64,000 bases of DNA from NCBI RefSeq assembly GCF_003576645.1, contig NC_044922.1, forward strand, positions 1,047,904-1,111,903, written 5' to 3'. Positions within the stretch are counted from its first letter, which is position 1, and every line of letters starts with the position of its first letter. Shown piece by piece: positions 27,230-38,617 of this stretch. This stretch comes from Ipomoea triloba (Eukaryota; Streptophyta; Magnoliopsida; Solanales; Convolvulaceae). Below the pieces are notes generated by a model, which saw nothing but the letters and a program-made list of their open reading frames with translations, made no database searches and was not told the DNA's origin. A program made the translations under genes and the position numbers.

Positions 27230-27429
27230 GGCGGAGCTCGTGAGTGTACGAATTTATGAAGTGTCGTCAGTTCCTTGCGTCATCTGTTATCGGTCACTCG
27301 GTTAGTCTTCGCCCCCCCACCCCCTACCCCAAACACCCCACTCCCCTTCTCTATCTCTCTCTCTTCCTAATTTCCACAAAAAAATTTTAGAGATATTTTT
27401 CATCCAATCACTAATCTCTCTCGAATCAG
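27230..27429 (+). promoter_or_regulatory. probable 5' non-coding exon of the NF-YA gene
   Basis: A CT-rich leader-like sequence ends in TCGAATCAG followed by GTAAAT. The next acceptor that leads to the coding ATG (28468) is TTTATTTAG at 28431, giving a leader intron of about 1 kb. Leader introns are usual in NF-YA genes. The upstream boundary is a guess. Confidence 0.5.
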
Positions 27430-27991
27430 GTAAATATTTCCCTAATTTCGAATCTTTTTTTGGCAAATCAAACTACCCAATCCCAAATTTTAGTTCTTAT
27501 TCTTCTCTCTTACTACCAATTTAGGAATTTGCGGCCTTGGGGGGTCTCAAATTTTGCTACTTTTCGCGTTAATTTTGATTCTCTTGATTATGCCTGTTTA
27601 GATTGATGCTTTATGGCTTTTGAGCAGAATTTATGCTCTCGATGCTGTTCCATTGCTATGTGACATTCTGACATCAAAATAGTTAATTTTCATCTTTGAC
27701 AAATGGAAAGTTTGTAGCTTTATTTGCTGGGTTTTATTGAAAATGGGTTGCAAGATTACAAGAAGGTATGGGGTCTATGGGATTTGATGTGAACAGTAAA
27801 TATGGGGTGTCTGTGGTTATGACTGTGTTCTGTTTTACTGATAAATCAGCTTATGATTGTGTTATTAGTAGTAATTGAGCAGCTTAGGATGTGATTACTG
27901 TGTTAATTGGAAGAGTTTAGAGTAAAACATAAATGTTTGGGTGTATTATATATTAATTATACCTACAGTTTCTCTTTTTGGAGCCAACTAT

Positions 27992-28094
27992 TTGTAGTTG
28001 CCCAAAAGGTGAAATTCCTAGTCCCGGGCCCCACACCCTGGCCCGAAAAGATTGTGGAGGGGTAAATCACGGTGATTCAGCAGCTCGTTAGTTG
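27992..28094. mobile_element. short insertion with 12-bp target duplication in the NF-YA leader intron
   Basis: A 103-bp GC-rich insert containing CCCGGGCCCCACACC lies between GGAGCCAACTAT at 27980-27991 and 28095-28106. Target duplication of 12 bp suggests an L1-mobilised SINE, but I see no clear A tail. Confidence 0.6.
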
Positions 28095-28467
28095 GGAGCC
28101 AACTATGTTGTACTAACTTGTGTCTTTCTGGTGATGGTACAATTCATTGTTAATATTTGCTGTGTTGATTTTGGGTGTGTCATAATGTGCTTTGAGTAAT
28201 GCATTATATTTGGGTTTCTTGTGCTGCTTCTGAACATAGGAGGCAATTGTTGAATGGAACCTTAAGCATACAAGCTTCTCATAATTGTTTGCGGAAATTG
28301 TAATTGATAATTGTTCTAGTCATAGGTGCTGGATAAAATGTTCGTATGAAATTTATGACACTGCTTAAACATGTTTTGTTGGGAATCTTAATTGACACTG
28401 CTTATACATGTCTTGTTGGGAATTTATTTAGGAGATTTGGTTTTAGTTCTCGAAGTTCTTCAAGATT

Positions 28468-29876
28468 ATGCAACCGAATTCCAAAACTGCAAATCTTGTG
28501 GGAGCCAATCCACATAACGTTCCTCATTCCGCTGACTCTGCTGAACCTTGGTGGAAAACGGCTGGCTACAATTCTGTTCCTCCGGGCATGGTGCAGGGAG
28601 ATGCTTCTGATTCGTCTTCTCTGGAGCAATCTTTGGATGACCAATCACAATCTGACGGTGGAGTAAATCACGAAGGTGATGACGGTACTGAAAAATCACA
28701 AACTAGCAAACCTTCGCATCAAGGTAGGATGTAAGTAGTTCGAAAATGAAGCTAAATGCACAACAGAACAACACGTCTTACTTTTATTTCTCAAGTCATG
28801 AAAAAATAGCTTAAGACATGAAACACCATTGGTAAATTTCCCGCCTCCCAAACCCAATACAGACAGGAAAGAAGTAAAAAAGAGAGGTCTAATTTGGCCA
28901 AATTCTTTTACGTAAATGTTATGCTCTCATCTTGTGTATGTAGTTATTACTAATGAAATCTTCATTTAAGGTTAGAAGGGAGTTGTGGACAAGTAGATAA
29001 GAATCTTCAGCCAGTTGCATCAGTCATTCCAGATGGAAGTGATGAGCACCTAACACAGCCACAACAGCTTGAATTTGTTGGACATTCAATTGTAAGTAAT
29101 TTTATAAGGCGTCCATGGGTAGTTGTTGATAAGTAATTCTCTGTGGAATATGATGCCTCAATGATCTTCATGTGCCTGATTTGATGTTGTGACTTTCAGG
29201 CTTGTGCTCCAAATCCATACATTGACCCGTATTTTGGGCAAATGATAGCTGCTTATGGTCAACCATTGGTATGCAAAATTGTTCTCGAGTTAATATTTGG
29301 TCACATTTTGATCTGAAGCAATTCTTTATTGAGACATGGATCTTCATCTATGCCTTTTTTATTCTACTGTTTGGAATATTTGTATTTTCATTTAATTTTA
29401 ATTTTCATTGAAGCTAACAAATTATTTGGTGATCAGGTTCCTCCTGATATACTTGATATGCACCGTATGAGGATGCCTTTGCCCCTCGAAATGACTCAAG
29501 AGCCCGTTTATGTGAATGCCAAGCAGTATCATGGGATTCTTCGTAGAAGAGAGTCACGCGCTAAAGCTGAACTTCAGAAGAAGCTCATAAAAGTTAGAAA
29601 GGTTGGTCTTCTCGACTTTTTCCGCAGAAGCTTTGGTTAGTTTTACTTGATGCATGTGCTACATCTCGTAATGAATTCAACACACCGGATAAAAAGCTTA
29701 TGTCTATCTAAACGTCATATTGTTTAGTTTTTAGATCAAAATTACAACTTGATATGAATAAGTGCAAAATCTTTGCCAAATTAGAACTTCGATTAATAAT
29801 GCCCTTTGTATTTACTTTCATGGCCTTCAAATTAGCTGTTCAAGCAAATTAATCGCAATTCTACTGTTCATCTCTG

Positions 29877-29909
<33 letters not shown>

Positions 29910-30308
29910 AATAATCTCGATGCCAATTGCCAAGAAGCCTATCAACAATTGCATGCCTTGTGTTTTTTCCGTTTGTAGCCATACCTTCATGAATCGAGAC
30001 ATCAGCATGCTCTGAGGAGAGCTAGGGGTTCTGGAGGGCGATTTGTGAAGAAATCTGATTCCAACGCTCCAAAGCAGACAGGCTCCGGTGCATCTCTCTC
30101 CCCCCGATCCCTTACACCCCCGGGTCCCGAATCTTTCCCGTCTAGCGCTGCTGGCGCTTCAAATAACTGTCAAGAAGCGGTACCTAAGCCTCAGCTTCAT
30201 CAGTACATAAACAGCGGAGGCAGCTATGGAAGCCGATGCTGCTCTCAGGAATCACTATATCACGTGCATTCCACCGAGTCTTCAGGAGGAGGCTCCACGC
30301 GCAAGTAA
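28468..30308 (+). CDS. NF-YA: nuclear transcription factor Y subunit A (CCAAT-binding)
   Basis: NF-YA joins the NF-YB/NF-YC histone-like dimer and reads the CCAAT box in the nucleus. Five coding exons (28468-28730, 28971-29091, 29200-29268, 29437-29601, 29979-30308) join in frame to 315 residues. The conserved core, about residues 173-231, holds the subunit-interaction helix ([20 protein letters not shown]), a linker and the DNA-binding part with [16 protein letters not shown] and GGRF. The N-terminal 150 residues are rich in Ser, Gln and acidic residues, as expected of an activation region. The first coding intron needs the GTAAGT donor at 28731; the nearer GTAGGA donor would create a stop. 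A miR169-like site lies 97 bases past the stop. The last exon and 3' region are repeated exactly at 31413 because of an apparent assembly error. Confidence 0.94.
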
Positions 30309-30404
30309 CAGTGAAGTACCGCTCTACCCCAGCTGTGGCCACGCAATTAGATCGAATATGATCCAACGAGGAAGCCGTGTATGGATCTCGGGTGTTCAAG
30401 CTGG

Positions 30405-30425
30405 GCGGCAATTCATTCCTGGCTT
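30405..30425 (+). promoter_or_regulatory. miR169 target site in the NF-YA 3' UTR
   Basis: CGGCAATTCATTCCTGGCTT lies in the 3' UTR. It is close to the miR169 complementary site known in most plant NF-YA mRNAs; from memory of mature miR169, about 16 of 21 positions pair, including the 3' GGCT end that pairs with the microRNA 5' region. Family knowledge and position both support it. Confidence 0.75.
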
Positions 30426-31309
30426 ATGAAATCGTTAGCTCTTCTGTTTTGTTGTTCGAAGTAATGGAACTAGGTTTAGGATTATGAAGCATGTATGTGT
30501 GTGAGGTTAATGGAATGTTTATCAGTTAGGAGGATCTGAAGTATAGATAGTGTGATGTAGCAATGGTTGTGATTTTCCTTTCTGGTTTTGTGGGACTGGG
30601 ATTTGGTCTTTGTTTACCATAAAACTTTTCTTATGTTATTTACATAATAAGATGAATGGGAATTGAACTTAAAGTTTCTTACTTTAAGCTACGTAAGTTT
30701 ACAGGGTCTCTCTTATTCTATATTTTTCTTTAAAAAAAAATAATTTTTCCAACTTTAAAAAGAAAGTTGGCATAGCAACGAACACACAAGGGGTGCAAAG
30801 ATGTGGCCTAAATTTGTTAGGCAGTTAGCGCAATTGTTTCCTTCTCTCAACTCGTGGGTGGACCGAATAAAGTTAAACCCTTTTGTTAGATGTTTACAAT
30901 ATCAGTCCGATCGCCCTGTTATCGGTGGTATCTCTGTCTTGCCATCGTGGTTAAGATTATAGATTATATACATTAAATAAATTGCAGGTGGGGCAATTCT
31001 TACCAAGTTAGTCAGACTGTTAGTTTGGTTATTTTAATAACTATAAAATTACAAGTCCAACTCTTAGCGGGAGTAGTCTATTGACCAGTTCTTATATCGT
31101 GGATCGCGGTCCACAATGCATTGTGGACCGTGGTCCCAAAACGACGTCGTTTCAGTAAGTGGGAGACGGAACCCGTAATTGACACTACAGTTCATCTCAA
31201 AAGATACTGCCTTACATTTGTTTTGATATTATCGAATGAAACTGTAGTTATATCGAAATGTAACTGTAGTTGTGTTGAAATGTAACTGCAGTGTATATGA
31301 ACAGATACT

Positions 31310-31310
31310 N
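31310..31310. other. single-N assembly junction
   Basis: One N separates two exact copies: 29877-31302 and 31311-32736 are the same sequence at an offset of 1434 bases, both starting with a 29-base T run. This is most simply two overlapping contigs placed end to end. Confidence 0.9.
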
Positions 31311-31343
<33 letters not shown>

Positions 31344-31412
31344 AATAATCTCGATGCCAATTGCCAAGAAGCCTATCAACAATTGCATGCCTTGTGTTTT
31401 TTCCGTTTGTAG

Positions 31413-31742
31413 CCATACCTTCATGAATCGAGACATCAGCATGCTCTGAGGAGAGCTAGGGGTTCTGGAGGGCGATTTGTGAAGAAATCTGATTCCAACG
31501 CTCCAAAGCAGACAGGCTCCGGTGCATCTCTCTCCCCCCGATCCCTTACACCCCCGGGTCCCGAATCTTTCCCGTCTAGCGCTGCTGGCGCTTCAAATAA
31601 CTGTCAAGAAGCGGTACCTAAGCCTCAGCTTCATCAGTACATAAACAGCGGAGGCAGCTATGGAAGCCGATGCTGCTCTCAGGAATCACTATATCACGTG
31701 CATTCCACCGAGTCTTCAGGAGGAGGCTCCACGCGCAAGTAA
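31413..31742 (+). pseudogene. artefactual second copy of the last NF-YA exon
   Basis: Base-for-base copy of 29979-30308, with the same stop, 3' UTR and miR169-like site (31839-31859). It has no upstream coding exons of its own. I read it as an assembly duplicate, not as a gene. Confidence 0.85.
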
Positions 31743-32525
31743 CAGTGAAGTACCGCTCTACCCCAGCTGTGGCCACGCAATTAGATCGAATATGATCCAA
31801 CGAGGAAGCCGTGTATGGATCTCGGGTGTTCAAGCTGGGCGGCAATTCATTCCTGGCTTATGAAATCGTTAGCTCTTCTGTTTTGTTGTTCGAAGTAATG
31901 GAACTAGGTTTAGGATTATGAAGCATGTATGTGTGTGAGGTTAATGGAATGTTTATCAGTTAGGAGGATCTGAAGTATAGATAGTGTGATGTAGCAATGG
32001 TTGTGATTTTCCTTTCTGGTTTTGTGGGACTGGGATTTGGTCTTTGTTTACCATAAAACTTTTCTTATGTTATTTACATAATAAGATGAATGGGAATTGA
32101 ACTTAAAGTTTCTTACTTTAAGCTACGTAAGTTTACAGGGTCTCTCTTATTCTATATTTTTCTTTAAAAAAAAATAATTTTTCCAACTTTAAAAAGAAAG
32201 TTGGCATAGCAACGAACACACAAGGGGTGCAAAGATGTGGCCTAAATTTGTTAGGCAGTTAGCGCAATTGTTTCCTTCTCTCAACTCGTGGGTGGACCGA
32301 ATAAAGTTAAACCCTTTTGTTAGATGTTTACAATATCAGTCCGATCGCCCTGTTATCGGTGGTATCTCTGTCTTGCCATCGTGGTTAAGATTATAGATTA
32401 TATACATTAAATAAATTGCAGGTGGGGCAATTCTTACCAAGTTAGTCAGACTGTTAGTTTGGTTATTTTAATAACTATAAAATTACAAGTCCAACTCTTA
32501 GCGGGAGTAGTCTATTGACCAGTTC

Positions 32526-33382
32526 TTATATCGTGGATCGCGGTCCACAATGCATTGTGGACCGTGGTCCCAAAACGACGTCGTTTCAGTAAGTGGGAGA
32601 CGGAACCCGTAATTGACACTACAGTTCATCTCAAAAGATACTGCCTTACATTTGTTTTGATATTATCGAATGAAACTGTAGTTATATCGAAATGTAACTG
32701 TAGTTGTGTTGAAATGTAACTGCAGTGTATATGAACTGAAAGCAGTGTTGCAGAAATCCCGCCTAGGCGTCGATTAATCCCCGCCTAGGCGCTGGTCGAC
32801 CGCCTAGCGTATCACATTAAATGGTGGTCTAGGCGGCTGGCCGGCTAGGCGACCGCCTAAGCTCCGCCATAGCACCGCCTAGGCGTCGACTAGACCGACT
32901 AGGCACCGACTAGGCCTTCTAGTCGGTCGATTAACTATTATTGTTTTTTTAATGGGTTATTTCACTCAAAACAACATCGTTTTAAGCGAAATAATCCTAA
33001 ATTGTACAAACTTTAGATATTTTNGCGAAATAATCCTAAATTGTACAAACTTTAGATATTTTTTAGGTTAATATTTAATATTTTAGTATTTACTATTAAA
33101 GTATTATATAATTTTTAATTATTAGTCATTAAAAAATTAAAAATACTTAAACAAATTTTTTAAAAATAAAAAATAAAAAATAAAATATAAAAATGCACTG
33201 GCGCCTAGACGTCGATTAATCCCCGGCTAAGCGTTCTAGGCGCTCCCCGAGCGCCTAGCGATTTTTTCAACCATGACTGAAAGTGAGTGGTGCGAATTCA
33301 TCCGTCTATTTTCATTAATCAAAACGACGTCGTTTTGATGCGCGGTCCACAATGCATTGTGGACCACGGTCCACGATATAAT
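32526..33382. mobile_element. TIR element with nested hAT MITE
   Basis: Inverted ends of about 60 bp: TTATATCGTGGATCGCGG at the left and the complement of CCACGGTCCACGATATAAT at the right. Each end contains a perfect 22-bp palindrome (32542-32563 and 33344-33365) and an AAACGACGTCGTTT palindrome. The interior is filled mainly by the hAT-type MITE at 32743-33275. No transposase. The left end also appears at 31092 in the duplicated contig end. Confidence 0.75.
32743..33275. mobile_element. hAT-type MITE, GCCTAGGCG family, copy 1
   Basis: Flanked by the 8-bp direct repeat ACTGAAAG (32735-32742 and 33276-33283). The ends are CAGTGTTGCAGAAATC and, inverted, CATGGTTGAAAAAATC. Subterminal regions are crowded with GCCTAGGCG, and the middle is AT-rich and non-coding. 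A single N at 33024 sits between two copies of the same 38-base stretch, so the true length is probably about 494 bp. Confidence 0.88.
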
Positions 33383-33929
33383 TTGCAGCTATCGACATTC
33401 TAATTTGAGCCATTATGATTTTTTTACCAATTATATAGGATCATAAGACAAATTTATAGGGTACACATTTTTTAGTGACTGTAAATTTCTCTTATAATAT
33501 ATTAATTGTTCCATCATATACATGTACATAATTTGTTAACTAAAAATATATAATATGTTAACTGCCCATAGTGTAATCTGATACACTATCATAATAGGAA
33601 CAGAGAATACCTCTATATAGTATATACTAGTTTTTGAAGCTAAGAAACATTCAGACCCAAATCATAACAATCAACAATGAAACAAATTAACGGATCTGAA
33701 TTTATATATTATGCTGATCCATGAAGGGAAAAAAGAAGAAAGGAGCAGAATAGGGTCTGATAGTGATTAGCATACAAAATTATACCATGCTATGAGGGCC
33801 AATCTATCTATTCTCATACCTCAACTATTGAGATCTGAACTGAGATAAGGAACAGAAAACTTGGCACAGAGAAGAGAAACTGGAACACATCACTTCCCCT
33901 GCCAGTTATATTCTACATACATTTATAAT

Positions 33930-36900
33930 TTACGAGTCGGCATGATGTTGTTGGGGATCACTATCTTCTAAATCATTGATAGAGTCCGAGTCCTCGTCCG
34001 AGTCCTCAATGTCGTCTAGTTCTCCCAAAGACTCTCCATCTATGTCTTCGGTACTGCCTTCGCCATCCTCAGTCATATTATTGTGCTCGGTGACATTGAC
34101 CACGGTTTGTTTGTCCATCATTCCTGATAGAGCGAGACTAGGAGACCACTCGATCACATCATCAATGATGTTGGAAACCCGCTTTTGATACCTACAAGAA
34201 GTATTTCACCGTTAAGCACAATTATAGCAAAATAGTCCAGCATTTTTGCACTGGGGAGTTAATACATGTTAATGGTCTATATGGCGATATGGTGTAACAA
34301 AACAATATGACAGTGTAAATGGAGAAGGGAATAGATGGCAATATGGCAGAAAACATTAGGTTGATCTAAGAATCATTTTCGTATAGATATTTTTTTTTTT
34401 TGAATACTATTGACTCTGTTACAATGTAGTATCTGTTCATACATATCGTATAGATAGTTATGAATTGAAAAAAATAGTTAAATCGCAGGGGAAAGATAAA
34501 GTGTTGCTTATTCACTGCATCAAGAGATTTCACCCTATTAGGCAATTATCCACATGTAATCTATGCCCTTCTCCATTCCCATCCCTCCTCTTTATATCCT
34601 TTATTTTAAATGATTTTCTCGTCAAACAATGAACACATAATGAGTTAGCTTACCTGGCTCTTGCAGCCTCATCAGGCGCGTGATGCCTCATAACCAGTAT
34701 AGCAACCACCGCTACAATTGCAAAGAAAAGCCTTGCTGACCACTTCGGTGGCTCCCCCTCATCTTTCTTGGGCCAAAACTGGAATAATTCTTCAAGAGTT
34801 GCTTCCTCAGCAAGTATATTGGGGAAAAACCAGACTCGCTTTCCAAAAAGAATCCATATGGCACCAAAGGTTAATGCTCTCACTGCAACATATAAGAATT
34901 CCTCAGTTTGTTGCAAGTTGCAACAAAAATAATTGACTCCACATCAGTGTTGCAAAAATCTCGCCTAGGCGCCGATTAATCCCCGCCTAGGCGCTAGGCG
35001 CTGGTCGACCGCCTAGCGTATCACATTAAATGGTGGTCTAGGCGTCTGGCCGGCTAGGCGACCACCTAGGCCGCCAAAGCTCCGCCTAGACCGCCAAAGC
35101 ACCGCCTAGGCCGCTTAGGCGCTAACCGCCTAGGCGTCGACTAGACCGACTAGGCACCGATTAGGCCTTCTAGTCGGTCGATTAACTATTATTCTTTTTT
35201 TTTTAATGGGTTATTTCACTCAAAACAACATCGTTTTGAGCGAAATAATCCTAAATTGTACAAACTTTAGATATTTTTTAGGTTAATATTTAATATTTTA
35301 GTATTAACTATTAAAGTATTATATAATTTATAATTATTAGTCTTTAAAAAATTAAAAATACTTAAACAAATTTTTAAAAAATAAAATAAAAAATAAAAAA
35401 AATACACGGACGCCTAGGCGCCGATTAATCCCCGGCTAGGCGTCCTAGGCGCTCCCCGAGCGCCTAGCGATTTTTTCAACCATGCTCCACATCAAATAAG
35501 TGAATTCTGTTATAACTCATGTCGGCCTGATGGGGTATGCCAATTCATGGGTAGCCTAATGAAGATGAAACTATATGTACAAACTCACATTGAAGATTTT
35601 TTTTTTTTGTTTTTAAATTCACTTTTCACTTTAATAAACCCAAGTCCCAAGATGAAGATGCTTGGACTAACTTAGAAGACAATGAAGTGAATATATAGCT
35701 TAATATCATTATGTGGTGCTTCAATCTTTTGAATGTCTCTACTACAATTGCTTAGACTTGTGCAGAGGAAGCAAAGGCCAAAGAGGCATACAAATCCAAG
35801 AGTAAAGATGAAATAAGCATCAGATAACTTACATAAAAGAAGGCAAAGTATGAGGAGGAGGAGGCTGGCACATGAGTAGAGTATAATGAGCTTGCATCGA
35901 TGGGGATACACAGGAAATAAGCAGATTGCTAATGTCAAAACTGGCCAGGAAAATGAGAGAAGTGTTTGCCAAAGGGCACTTCGTTTTTCAAATGTCCAAG
36001 CAAAAAAGGCATCATTTTCAGAGAACACTTGATCCTGCTTACAGAAATCAGGAAAAGTAATCTTAACTACAAGGTAATACTAATTGTAAACAGAAAAAAA
36101 GGATCTTTTTTATGTAAGGATACAAAATGAGGACCACTGGCTTATCAGGGTGTAAAAGAGACATCTGTATTTATCTATTGATCCATTAAAAAGCTAATAC
36201 CTTGAATATGAATGAGATACAATAGCAGATCAGGATAACTAACTATAAGCTTTTCCTCAAGGGCAAGATGGATAATACATCTAGCAATAGTGAGAAATAC
36301 CACCAGATTCCAAATAGCTTAACATGCCACATTATTTAGAAATATTGTGAGACAGATTAAAGAAACACCTTTGCTGAAAGGCTAGAAATAACTTTTTCAA
36401 ATCCAAGCATATCTGCATTAATCGCAGAACCACCCTATTTCAAAAGTAAAGAGTTTGATTTTTTTTAATATTAAAAACTGTTCGGTGTCAGAAAACAAAA
36501 TGACAAGATCATAACCATTTAAGTTCAGAAAAAATGAAATTTTCAATGATTTATATAAAGCCATAACAGTGCATAAAAATCAAAGCAGATAGTTATACAC
36601 TGCTGACTGGGAGAGAAAAATAGATCTCATATAAATATGATGGTTTGAGTAGAATAATACATACATGGTATATCTCCAAATGCGCTGGCCAAGTTGACAA
36701 CTTTTTCTTTCCAGGCCGAACAATTTTTACTACACGGTCACAACGCAGTAGTAGATTCTTTCTAAGCAAAGTATTTGCAATATCATCAGTTTCCAAATTT
36801 TTATCTGATTCCAGTATATCTTTAAGTTCTGGGTGATTTCTCATAAAGCTCACAAAGTCTTTTCCTCTGAAATACTCAACTCGAGTTTCCTGCAGGACAG

Positions 36901-37920
36901 CCCATCTAGACATCAAGTCCTTGTGATCTCTCACTTTCTCGGCAAATGACTGGAAAACATCCTTCTTTGCAGCTTGTTTCTGGAATAGGGATTGAATACA
37001 CAAAAATTAAGATTACATAGGGATTTTTTTTTAAATACATGTATAGGAAATTAAGCAAGAAAAATAAATAAGACTAGAAGGACAATTTTAATTTAGTCAG
37101 CAAATAACGGTTTAAGGTTGAAAAACACAGGAATAATGATAACTTGATGAAAGCTCAATTGTGCTTATGCACACTCAATTCTTTGGTACAGGAAGGTCAA
37201 AATTTAAGACAGATTACTCCAATAATTTTGGATGAGATAATTCTATTTTATTTCTTCATCTATTTTCATTTAATCATACATTATGTTTGCTTCATGCATG
37301 ACTTCCAATAATTTTAACTCATCAAAAGTTTGAAAGATCCAGATAATTATATTTTGTTCTGGTCAGCCTCAATGTTTCAGCATCATATCTGTCAGATAAA
37401 AGCAACTTCCCAAAAAAAAAAAAAAAAATAATTATATACTGTGATTTTTCTGTTGGGTGAAAACTATGAAAACATCTAAAACTTATTATCTCTCAGCAAT
37501 TGCGGAAAACTATTATGAAACATCAATTTATAGGTTTTTTTTTTTTCTCATTTTTTAAGAAACCTGGCCAAAAAATCACATGATTTAGATTTAAGACTCA
37601 ATAACGTTCCAAAACAAAGAATTTTGTTATCCATGAAGATTGAAATTGAAGTAATTCCTCAAAAAGGAACATTTCTCAGCATTTCCACGGATCTATCTGG
37701 AGAGAAATAGATTACAATTGAACCACCTCATAATAAAATCACGGGAATGATAAAGCATACGTATCGATACAACAGGGTTATGGATGCATGAATGTGTATG
37801 CAGAGATGAGGAGGTGTGAGTTACCTTTGGAGGAGCATCGCCGGCGGGATTCGAACCGTTCGGAACAGAACCGGCGGATCGCCGGACCCTTTTCTTCTCT
37901 GCTCCTGCCGGTTTCTTCAT
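33930..37920 (-). CDS. SEC62: translocation protein SEC62
   Basis: SEC62 is an ER-membrane partner of the Sec61 channel in post-translational import and, in plants and animals, also an ER-phagy receptor. Five minus-strand exons (37920-37825, 36979-36665, 36034-35833, 34882-34654, 34191-33930) join in frame to 367 residues, near the usual plant length. The basic N-terminus (MKKPAGAEKKRVRRS) precedes a cytosolic domain with FAEKVRDHKDLMSRWAVLQE and YFRGKDFVSFMRNHPEL. Hydrophobic segments follow at WPVLTLAICLFPVYP, LIILYSCASLLLLILCLLLL and LFFAIVAVVAILV; the third is characteristic of plant SEC62. The tail is strongly acidic. A GCCTAGGCG MITE sits in the intron before exon 4. The 5' flank and start are clean: one ATG opens the first exon. 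Confidence 0.94.
34388..34436 (-). mobile_element. SINE tail fragment in a SEC62 intron
   Basis: A T run followed by GAATACTATTGACTCTGTTA and CAATGTAGTATCTGTTC matches the inverted 3' end of the SINE at 42605. Confidence 0.6.
34945..35484. mobile_element. hAT-type MITE, GCCTAGGCG family, copy 2
   Basis: A 540-bp element between two copies of the 8-bp repeat CTCCACAT (34937-34944 and 35485-35492), inserted in a SEC62 intron. Ends CAGTGTTGCAAAAATC and, inverted, CATGGTTGAAAAAATC. It is largely alignable to copy 1 by eye, with extra GCCTAGGC units on the left. Confidence 0.9.
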
Positions 37921-38109
37921 CTCTGTCTGAATGTGTTACTGACCGCCGATGCTCCTTAAGTTAATTCATGAAATTGGGCTTACCTTTGGGCCGTTTGAAA
38001 TGATGTTAAGCCTACAATGGGCCTGAAATGATGTTAAGCCTACATGAAATTTCTTTGTTTTTTCTTAGAGCATCTACAATGGCAGTTGTTTGTCTTCCTA
38101 ATTCGTTCT

Positions 38110-38335
38110 CTGATCTATATTCATAATTTTTGAATTTCATATTCACAATTTTAAAATTGAAAATTTATAATTTTAGATCTCAATTATAGAACTTAATATT
38201 TACAATTACAAAACTCTATATTCACAATTTCTGAATTCTATATTCACAATTTCAGAACTCTATGTTAAACAATATAACACAATTTTTGAATTTATATTCA
38301 CAATTTTTGAACTCTATATTCACCATTTTTTAACT
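38110..38335. repeat. about 24-bp minisatellite
   Basis: Roughly eight diverged copies of a unit like ACTCTATATTCACAATTTCTGA. Non-coding. Confidence 0.8.
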
Positions 38336-38617
38336 CTAATTATCCGTAAGGTAGTCTCACACAGATTTTTGCCTTAATTTTTAAGGTGTTGATCGTTTTA
38401 TTGCCTTAACAACGAAGACCTTGGCAGAGAATTTACTCATGTCCCTTTGCTTGAACGGATAAGGCTCAGACCACTTGACCAAAGAAGTCATTGTGTCCTT
38501 GAGTGATGTCCTAAATACGCCGAAGACCATCCCGTTTATACTGTCAAGAGACCACCCAGGTCCACCCACATGTACGGCCTTCCCCATGCGAATTCCTCAT
38601 CCACCCACATGTTAACC

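Noticed and set aside
31479..31742. Second NF-YA gene
   Set aside because: Exact copy of one exon after an N, with no own upstream exons; assembly duplicate.
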